From contig QMKT01000047.1 of assembly GCA_003646505.1 (NCBI GenBank), positions 1 to 10,747 on the forward strand: 10,747 bases of DNA. Reading direction: 5' to 3'. The notes under the pieces are model-generated. The model had not been told where the DNA came from and ran no database searches. It saw only the letters and a program-made list of their open reading frames with translations. Source of the stretch: Campylobacterota bacterium. GTDB taxonomy: Bacteria > Campylobacterota > Campylobacteria > Campylobacterales > Sulfurovaceae. Position 1 is the stretch's first letter. Every line of letters begins with the position of its first letter. Made by a program: the position numbers and the translations under genes. Positions 5,241 through 10,747 of the stretch are shown one piece after another.

Positions 5241-6440
5241 ATGGATGTACATAATTTTTTTCTCATACTATTTTTAATTTTGATCTCTGCCAGGATCTTG
5301 GGTGAAGTGTTCGCCCGTATGGGTATCCCCTCTGTGTTGGGTGAATTGAGTGCGGGTATACTTCTTGGTGTTTCAGGACTGGGACTTATAGAAGTAAATG
5401 ATGTTCTGAAAGTACTAGCTGAGATAGGTATCTTGCTTTTACTCTTTGAGATAGGGTTAGATACAGATATACAGCGTTTAAAAGAAGCTGGGAGTAAATC
5501 TATTATAGTCGCACTGTTTGGGGCTGCAGCCCCTTTTACAGTTTCAGCTTTAGTATCTTATTATTTATTTGATCTTACGCTTGTTGTGTCTCTTTTCATT
5601 GGGGGTACACTGACGGCTACGAGTATCGGGATCACGATGAGGGTGTTAAAAGATCTTGAAAAAGAGCATACTGATATTGCTCAGGTCGTCATTGGTGCGG
5701 CAGTGATCGATGATATTATGGGTGTGATAATTCTTGTCTTTATCTATGACTATGCTATTACTCAAGAGTTAAGTCTGACTAATACTTTAAATACAACGAT
5801 GTTCATAATACTTTTCCTATTATTGGCACCTATTTTTGCCAACTTCATCTCATCATTTATGAAAAAATTTGATGAGCATGCAAGAGTACCTGGACTTATT
5901 CCAACCATTATCATCTCACTTATTTCAATATTTGCTTATCTTTCACACCTTTTTGGTGCACCAGAGATTTTAGGCTCATTTGCTGCGGGGATTGCTCTTT
6001 CTCGACGGTTTATATTGCCTTTTGGCATGGGACTGAGAAGTGATGAAGTATTTTTATCAAAAGTTAAAAATGCCATAAACCCCATAGCACAGATGTTCAC
6101 CCCTATCTTTTTTGTTATGGTAGGACTCTCCATGAACTTAAGAGTAATAGACTTTTCTTCAATAAAATTTTGGACTTTTGCGCTTGTATTCCTAGTCATA
6201 GCCATTATAGGAAAATATATAGGTGCTTTATTCCTTAGAGGGATCAGTAGAGTGAAAAAGGCCTTGATCGGTATTTCCATGATCCCTCGCGGAGAAGTAG
6301 GGTTGATATTTGCAGAAGTAGGACGGGTGAATGGCATACTTGACAATGAAATTTATGCCGTGTTGATCTTTGTCATTATAGTTACAACCGTTGCACCACC
6401 ATTTATACTCAAATGGCTTTTTAAATATGAGAAGGCATAA
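5241..6440 (+). CDS. CPA2-type cation/proton antiporter (399 aa)
   Basis: This is a Na+/H+ exchanger-domain membrane protein with about 12-13 hydrophobic segments and no cytoplasmic regulatory tail (no TrkA-N domain), unlike KefB/KefC. The paired aspartates D157-D158 in IGAAVIDDIMGV mark the ion-binding site of electrogenic CPA2 antiporters, equivalent to the DD of NhaA and NapA. LFEIGLDTD (68-76), APEILGSFAAGIALS (240-254), IIGKYIGA (322-329) and MIPRGEVGLIFAEVG (347-361) are family blocks. K325 or R350 may be the basic partner of the aspartates. It would exchange Na+ (or K+) for H+ across the inner membrane. The ATG at 5241 fits the first helix but has no Shine-Dalgarno. It follows the DoxX/flavoenzyme unit by 51 nt. 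Confidence 0.92.
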   Translation: MDVHNFFLILFLILISARILGEVFARMGIPSVLGELSAGILLGVSGLGLIEVNDVLKVLAEIGILLLLFEIGLDTDIQRLKEAGSKSIIVALFGAAAPFTVSALVSYYLFDLTLVVSLFIGGTLTATSIGITMRVLKDLEKEHTDIAQVVIGAAVIDDIMGVIILVFIYDYAITQELSLTNTLNTTMFIILFLLLAPIFANFISSFMKKFDEHARVPGLIPTIIISLISIFAYLSHLFGAPEILGSFAAGIALSRRFILPFGMGLRSDEVFLSKVKNAINPIAQMFTPIFFVMVGLSMNLRVIDFSSIKFWTFALVFLVIAIIGKYIGALFLRGISRVKKALIGISMIPRGEVGLIFAEVGRVNGILDNEIYAVLIFVIIVTTVAPPFILKWLFKYEKA

Positions 6441-6470
6441 TTGAATTAAGAGAATATATTATGTTATACT
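6441..6470 (+). promoter_or_regulatory. Extended -10 promoter for the 41-aa membrane protein
   Basis: TTGAAT at 6441-6446, an 18-bp spacer, then TGT plus TATACT at 6462-6470 form an extended -10 promoter. The start site would be near 6477, giving a leader of about 45 nt before the ATG at 6522. It is the best-looking promoter in the window. Its first bases fall right after the antiporter stop codon. Confidence 0.6.
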
Positions 6471-6521
6471 TATATATAAGTTAGATAGATAATAGCTTAA
6501 ATTTATATAAAAAGGATTGTC

Positions 6522-6647
6522 ATGGAATTTGTTTATATAGTTATAGGTATTGTAATTGGAGTTGTTGGTGCACTTTTTCTTGATGTAGATATGTTTTCAA
6601 AAAAAGCGGCAGATGAAGAAGAAAAAATTGATGATCATAAAGAGTGA
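6522..6647 (+). CDS. Small single-span membrane protein (41 aa)
   Basis: The ATG at 6522 has AAGGA at 6512-6516, five bases upstream, and a strong extended -10 promoter about 50 bp before that. The product has one hydrophobic, glycine-spaced helix (FVYIVIGIVIGVVGALFL, residues 3-20) followed by a short charged tail (KKAADEEEKIDDHKE). By the positive-inside rule the KK pair after the helix hints at a cytoplasmic C-terminus, although the rest of the tail is acidic. No family is recognised. The G-x3-G-like spacing would suit helix-helix packing with a larger membrane partner. The adjacent antiporter is a candidate, but that is only position-based. Confidence 0.65.
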   Translation: MEFVYIVIGIVIGVVGALFLDVDMFSKKAADEEEKIDDHKE

Positions 6648-6667
6648 ACATAATAACGTCAAATACT

Positions 6668-7774
6668 TTAGATGAACTCTGTACGGTTCCTGCCGTTATT
6701 TTTAGCAATATAAAGGGCATTATCTGCTCTTTGTATAATAGAATCAATCGTATCATCTTTACTATATAGTGTAAGTCCAAAACTTGCCGTGATAATATTT
6801 GAGATCGAAAAAAGATGTTGTTCTATTTTTAGGCGAAGTTCTTCAACACGCTTCAATACTTCTTTTTTATCTGTCTCTACATAGATAAGTAAGAACTCTT
6901 CACCACCCCAGCGAATTATTTTATCTGTTGAACGTAGATCTTCAGTAATTAGCTTACCTATCTCTTTTAAGATCATATCACCAACTTGATGTCCATAAGT
7001 GTCATTGATCTTCTTAAAGTGATCTATATCCATAATTGCCAATCCGAATGTGTGTTGAAAGCGCTTTGAACGATTTAACTCATTATGCAGTAGTTCATCC
7101 AGTTTTGCACGGTTATATAAACCAGTCAATTTATCGGTCATGGCCAACTGTGTCAGTTGTTCATGGGTAGAAAATACTTCTTTGTAGGATTTCTCTAAAA
7201 GATATGCACCTAAAAAGCCAAAAGAGAATGATGCAAGCATCCAAAAACAGTGCATTACAAAAGATTCTAATGAAAGAGAGAAGAAGAAGTAAGTTACAAC
7301 AAAAATAACTATAACAGTTGTAATTGCAGAGATCGTAGCCTGCCATAAACGGAGTCCCGAAACAGTAAATATCCAGAAGATAATAAGATAAAGTTCTGTC
7401 ATATAGAGCGCAGGATCCTCTAGTTCTGAAGTGATAAATAAATTTCCTATAGTCGCTACTACAGGTGCTATGATCAGTAAAAAGATGAAGAGTCGGTAGA
7501 GATCTTTCTTAAATGTCATCAGCGATATCAAAAAGAGAAAGGGGGGCATAACATAGAGGTGTATGGTTATCATTAGGGATAAAATATCATCTGATACGAT
7601 CATGCTGTTTATGAGTGCAGCGATCATATATAATAAGCCAGTGAGTGCAGAGACAAGCCGTATTTGTAGTAAATTTGATTTGATCATCCATCGGTCAAAT
7701 TTGTCTCTTGTTGTTTTATCTTTAAAATCAATAGCAGGAGAGTTGGCGATACTGTTTTTTTTATCATGCAACAT
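6668..7774 (-). CDS. Membrane-bound diguanylate cyclase, GGDEF domain (368 aa)
   Basis: An N-terminal region with about six transmembrane helices (near residues 38-58, 64-86, 92-113, 124-141, 145-167 and 172-193) leads through a short helical linker to a C-terminal GGDEF domain (about 208-368). The domain has MTDKLTGLYNR at 212-222, metal-binding MDIDHFKKIND (248-258) with D249, and an active-site GGEEF (290-294). The inhibitory I-site RSTD (281-284) lies five residues before it. All residues needed to make c-di-GMP from two GTP are present, so it should be active and product-inhibited. The six-span sensor is not recognised as a named MASE domain. ATG at 7774 has AAGGAG ten bases upstream. 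It lies downstream of the carB cluster on the same strand but has its own promoter. Confidence 0.92.
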   Translation of the reverse strand: MLHDKKNSIANSPAIDFKDKTTRDKFDRWMIKSNLLQIRLVSALTGLLYMIAALINSMIVSDDILSLMITIHLYVMPPFLFLISLMTFKKDLYRLFIFLLIIAPVVATIGNLFITSELEDPALYMTELYLIIFWIFTVSGLRLWQATISAITTVIVIFVVTYFFFSLSLESFVMHCFWMLASFSFGFLGAYLLEKSYKEVFSTHEQLTQLAMTDKLTGLYNRAKLDELLHNELNRSKRFQHTFGLAIMDIDHFKKINDTYGHQVGDMILKEIGKLITEDLRSTDKIIRWGGEEFLLIYVETDKKEVLKRVEELRLKIEQHLFSISNIITASFGLTLYSKDDTIDSIIQRADNALYIAKNNGRNRTEFI

Positions 7775-7822
7775 CTGTCATTAACTCCTTATATATAAAT
7801 ATTAGTTTTTTAATTAATGTTG

Positions 7823-7852
7823 ATTATATCACTTTCTTCTTATAGCAGTTAA
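7823..7852 (-). promoter_or_regulatory. Promoter of the diguanylate cyclase gene
   Basis: On the minus strand TATAAT at 7823-7828 is preceded by TGA, giving an extended -10. TTAACT at 7847-7852 is a possible -35 at 18 bp. The start site would be near 7816, giving a leader of roughly 42 nt. No terminator is visible between this and the HIT gene stop at 7855-7857, so read-through is also possible. Confidence 0.5.
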
Positions 7853-7854
7853 AA

Positions 7855-8217
7855 CTAAATTTTTTTAAGTAGTTGTTCACAAAAATCAGTAAAATCAGGA
7901 AGTTCCAATCTGCCTTCTCTCTGTTTTGTTCCCCACATAGGTTCAGGGAAAAAACTGTCTTTTTCGAAGCGTGCCATGATATGCCAATGTACATGAGGTA
8001 CATAGTTACCAAAAGAGGCGATGTTGATCTTGCTTGGAGTATAGTAGTCTAACATCTCTTTTTCGATGCTATCTAACAGCTCATAAATCTCAAATTTTAT
8101 TTCAGGAGGAACTTCTGACATCTCTTTATATGCTTTTTGTGTAAAAATCTTAAGCCATGGAATTTCACTCTCTTCTGTTTCTATTCTTATATTTTCATTT
8201 TCATAAAGTATTGACAT
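7855..8217 (-). CDS. HIT-family protein (120 aa)
   Basis: This is a histidine-triad superfamily protein with the signature NYVPHVHWHIMAR (residues 71-83). H75, H77 and H79 form the triad, the last normally being the nucleophile that attacks the alpha-phosphate of a nucleotide ester or amide. The length is close to that of short HIT hydrolases, and there is no signal peptide. The ATG at 8217 overlaps the stop of the YrdC-like gene by one base (TAATG). AAAGGA lies about six bases upstream, so the two genes are co-translated. Likely cytosolic nucleotidyl hydrolase or transferase; its substrate is unknown. Confidence 0.85.
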   Translation of the reverse strand: MSILYENENIRIETEESEIPWLKIFTQKAYKEMSEVPPEIKFEIYELLDSIEKEMLDYYTPSKINIASFGNYVPHVHWHIMARFEKDSFFPEPMWGTKQREGRLELPDFTDFCEQLLKKI

Positions 8218-8651
8218 TATCGTATCCTTTTTATAGTTTGTTTTCCAAGTTTATAGATAGTGGAAGAGATATTGCTCTGATTAAGTGGCTCAATGATGAC
8301 ATCTGCCACTTTTTTTGTAAAGTTTTCATCATAAGCATGATCACTTAGGTTAGCAGAAGTAGTATATGCCCATTTTAGACGGTTCAAAAGAAGAAGATGA
8401 TCTTTATCTTGTATCAGACGATAAGAGTGCCCATCTGGCATGATAAAAGTTGTTTTCGTACTTCTTCTTACTCTGTTCTTATGTGAAGGGGGCACACGGG
8501 TAAATGTTTTAAGTGTGGCTAGAGAATCTACTGCTTTAATATAATACTTATGAGGAGGGCGTTGCTTTATAGCTGTAAGTCTATCTGCATTTTGGGAGAC
8601 AAAACCGATAGTAGTGTCGGTTTGTGTCAAAAAAACTTTGTCTTTTAACAT
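8217..8651 (-). CDS. Short Sua5/YciO/YrdC-family protein (144 aa)
   Basis: The fold signature of the YrdC family is recognisable. TQTDTTIGFVS (9-19) matches the PTDTVYGL motif, AIKQRPPHKYYI (27-38) matches the K-x-R nucleotide-binding motif with K29 and R31, TTSANLS (97-103) matches the STSAN motif, and SST (129-131) matches the terminal ST element. The family includes TsaC/Sua5, which makes threonylcarbamoyl-AMP for tRNA t6A, and the carbamoyl-adenylate domain of HypF. At 144 residues it is clearly shorter than TsaC (about 190). The N-terminal helix before TDT is missing and the sequence is divergent, so TsaC activity is not assured. The start at 8651 has GGAG upstream. It follows carB by 20 nt. 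Confidence 0.75.
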   Translation of the reverse strand: MLKDKVFLTQTDTTIGFVSQNADRLTAIKQRPPHKYYIKAVDSLATLKTFTRVPPSHKNRVRRSTKTTFIMPDGHSYRLIQDKDHLLLLNRLKWAYTTSANLSDHAYDENFTKKVADVIIEPLNQSNISSTIYKLGKQTIKRIR

Positions 8652-8671
8652 GTTATCTCCATATGATGTTA

Positions 8672-10747
8672 TTACGCCAAATAATCCTGCAGTGCTTTAG
8701 GCACAAGCTCACCACCTGCAGCCTTAAGCTCTTGTATAGCAAGTGCCGTAGCTTTTGCAGCTGAGATAGTTGTGAAGTATGCAACACTGTTGGAAAGTAC
8801 AGATTGTCTAATGGTTCTTGCATCTGTTTTACTTCCTGCATTATCTGAAGTGTTGATAGCGATGGCTATTTCTTCATTTCTGATCATGTCATCAATGTTT
8901 GGACGACCTTCAGAGATTTTAAGTACTTTTGTTGAAGTTACACCAGCAGCTTCAAGTGCTGAATGTGTTCCTGAAGTGGCTACTATTTCAAAACCAAGGT
9001 CTGTGAACATTTTTCCTACTTCTCCGGCATGTTCTTTATCACTCTCAGTAAGTGAGATAAAGAGTTTTCCTTCAAGTGGTATGTTGTTTTTAGAGGCAAA
9101 TTGACTTTTGGCAAATGACATACCAAAGTTATCAGATATACCCATCACTTCACCAGTAGACTTCATCTCAGGCCCTAAAATAAGATCAGACCCTGGTAAT
9201 TTGTTGAAAGGGAAGACAGCTTCTTTAACTGCTACATGACTTTTAAGATTTGGCTCCATGATCTTCTTGTCGAAGTTAACTACATTAAACTTATCATAGA
9301 ATTTAAGTGCTTCTTTCAAGTCTCCTTGAACCATAACTCTCGTTGCTACTTTAGCAAGAGGAACACCTGTTGCTTTCGATACAAACGGTACTGTTCTGGA
9401 AGCTCTAGGATTTACCTCGATAAGGTAAATCTCACCTTTATGAATAGCATACTGAATGTTCATAAGACCAACAACACCAAGACCAAGAGCTATAGTAGCT
9501 GTTTGTTCTTTTACTTCTTCTTGAAGCTTATCAGAGATGCTTACAGGAGGTAATGAACAAGCAGAGTCACCAGAGTGAATACCTGCTTCTTCGATGTGTT
9601 GCATCACAGAACCGATGTAGACATCTGTACCATCACAAATGGCATCAACATCAAGTTCTATGGCATTGTCAAGGAATTTGTCTATGAGTACAGGTGAATC
9701 ATGAGAAACAGATACAGCTTCATCCATGTATTGTCTTAACTCATCATCAGAGTAAACTGTTTTCATACCACGTCCACCAAGTACAAACGAAGGACGTACA
9801 AGTACAGGGTACCCAATACGACTTGCAACAGCGATAGCCTCATCTTTGGCAATAACTGTACCATTTTCTGGTTGCTTAAGACCAAGGTCGTTAATGAATG
9901 CAGAGAAAAGCTCTCTGTCTTCTGCAAGATCAATCACTTTTGCAGTAGTTCCAGAAATATTTGCACCGATAGCTGTAAGCTTCTTAGCTAACTTCAATGG
10001 TGTTTGTCCACCAAAGTGAACAATGACCCCATCTGGCTTTTCAATATCAATCACATTTCTTACATGTTCAAAGTCAATAGGTTCAAAGTAAAGGATGTCC
10101 GAAGTGTCATAATCTGTAGAAACTGTCTCTGGGTTACAGTTATACATAATCGATTTTACACCCATATCTTCAAGTGCAAATGCAGCATGTACACAACAGT
10201 AATCAAACTCTATACCCTGGCCAATACGGTTAGGTCCACCACCGATTACAAGTACTTTCTTATCAGTAGACTCAGCTATTTTTGGTTGTGGTAGTTTAGT
10301 AATGTTTGTTGTTGAATAAAGGTATGGAGTAAGTGCTTTAAATTCGGCAGCACAGGTATCTACTTCATTATATTCAAGTTGTACAGCCATTTTTTCTCTA
10401 GCATTATAGATGTCATTTTCAGAAAGAGTTAAACCTTCTTTTTTATTGATGACTTGAGCAATCATTTCATCAGAAAAACCATCCGCTTTTACTTCACGAA
10501 GTCTTGTTGCATCAGAGAGTAGGGCAATGTCCATCTCTTTTTCTACGAGTGCAAGTTCTTCAAGTTGGTATAAAAACCATCTGTCTATTCTGCAAAGATC
10601 AAAGATAGCATCAACACTCATACCACGTCTAAGACCTTCAAAAACATAAAGCATACGGTCTGCATGAGAACGACGAATTTCACGTACAAGCTCTTCACCA
10701 TCACATTTAATAGGATTAAATCCGATCAAATCAGTCTCTAGTGAACA
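8672..10747 (-). CDS. carB: Carbamoyl-phosphate synthase large subunit, 5' end outside the window
   Basis: The gene runs off the right edge: the frame stays open through the last base, giving 691 visible C-terminal residues of about 1,080 in the family. A TTG at 10729 is not the true start. CarB makes carbamoyl phosphate from bicarbonate, ammonia supplied by CarA, and two ATP, for pyrimidines and arginine. Counting visible residues, the oligomerisation domain is about 1-150. The carbamoyl-phosphate ATP-grasp half contains GGGPNRIGQGIEFDYCCVHA (169-188), NPETVSTDYDTSD (205-217), GGQTPLKLA (246-254), RPSFVLGGRGM (318-328) and LIEVNPRASRT (442-452). The MGS-like allosteric domain is about 556-691, with ATSGTHS (590-596) and NTSDN (632-636). 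All catalytic blocks in view are intact. It heads the visible part of a minus-strand operon with the YrdC-like and HIT genes. Confidence 0.97.
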   Translation of the reverse strand, partial: CSLETDLIGFNPIKCDGEELVREIRRSHADRMLYVFEGLRRGMSVDAIFDLCRIDRWFLYQLEELALVEKEMDIALLSDATRLREVKADGFSDEMIAQVINKKEGLTLSENDIYNAREKMAVQLEYNEVDTCAAEFKALTPYLYSTTNITKLPQPKIAESTDKKVLVIGGGPNRIGQGIEFDYCCVHAAFALEDMGVKSIMYNCNPETVSTDYDTSDILYFEPIDFEHVRNVIDIEKPDGVIVHFGGQTPLKLAKKLTAIGANISGTTAKVIDLAEDRELFSAFINDLGLKQPENGTVIAKDEAIAVASRIGYPVLVRPSFVLGGRGMKTVYSDDELRQYMDEAVSVSHDSPVLIDKFLDNAIELDVDAICDGTDVYIGSVMQHIEEAGIHSGDSACSLPPVSISDKLQEEVKEQTATIALGLGVVGLMNIQYAIHKGEIYLIEVNPRASRTVPFVSKATGVPLAKVATRVMVQGDLKEALKFYDKFNVVNFDKKIMEPNLKSHVAVKEAVFPFNKLPGSDLILGPEMKSTGEVMGISDNFGMSFAKSQFASKNNIPLEGKLFISLTESDKEHAGEVGKMFTDLGFEIVATSGTHSALEAAGVTSTKVLKISEGRPNIDDMIRNEEIAIAINTSDNAGSKTDARTIRQSVLSNSVAYFTTISAAKATALAIQELKAAGGELVPKALQDYLA

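Noticed and set aside
9236..9553. Plus-strand open frames opposite carB (also 8772-9104 and 10004-10294).
   Set aside because: They are antisense to strongly conserved carB coding sequence and their translations look like no protein family.
10729..10747. TTG at 10729 as the start of a 685-aa protein.
   Set aside because: The frame is open to the window edge, and the residues before it (SLETD) align with the interior of CarB, so the gene is simply cut by the window.
1..10747. CRISPR arrays, transposases, long direct repeats or toxin-antitoxin pairs.
   Set aside because: None was seen on reading through both strands.

Overview
The window reads as an AT-rich chromosomal segment of a Campylobacterota bacterium (Epsilonproteobacteria), most likely near the Sulfurovum/Sulfurimonas group. 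The basis is base composition, tightly packed short operons with AAGGA-type ribosome binding sites, and the style of proteins such as the membrane-anchored glutamate-synthase-like enzyme, DoxX and CarB. This placement is an inference. No mobile element, CRISPR array, rRNA gene or convincing tRNA gene was found.

Layout, left to right. Two small plus-strand hypothetical genes (24-410) are followed by a gene-poor convergent gap. A minus-strand operon (1768 to 538) encodes a MarR-family repressor, an NAD(P)H:quinone-reductase-like flavoprotein and a 75-residue basic protein of unknown function. It is headed by a perfect 16-bp palindrome that probably is the repressor's operator. After a 254-bp intergenic stretch comes a minus-strand exported metallo-beta-lactamase-fold hydrolase (2023-2919) with an 11-codon upstream ORF. 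It is divergent from a plus-strand unit of DoxX (3050-3490) and a membrane-anchored FMN-binding glutamate-synthase-domain protein (3483-5189). A CPA2-type cation/proton antiporter (5241-6440) and a 41-residue single-span membrane protein (6522-6647) follow on the plus strand.

The right third is on the minus strand. The 3' two thirds of carB (8672 to the window edge) lead into a short, divergent YrdC/Sua5-fold protein and a HIT-family protein, closely spaced like an operon. A six-span membrane diguanylate cyclase (6668-7774) lies downstream with its own promoter.

Functional themes are electrophile or quinone stress (MarR plus quinone reductase), membrane redox (DoxX plus the flavin enzyme), ion homeostasis (antiporter), c-di-GMP signalling, and pyrimidine/arginine precursor synthesis (carB). 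No complete new defence or mobile system is evident. The points most worth a second look are the MarR promoter architecture with a possibly leaderless mRNA, the DoxX/flavoenzyme pair with an altered iron-sulfur cysteine spacing, the coupled upstream ORF, the unannotated 41-residue membrane protein, and the carB/YrdC/HIT grouping.
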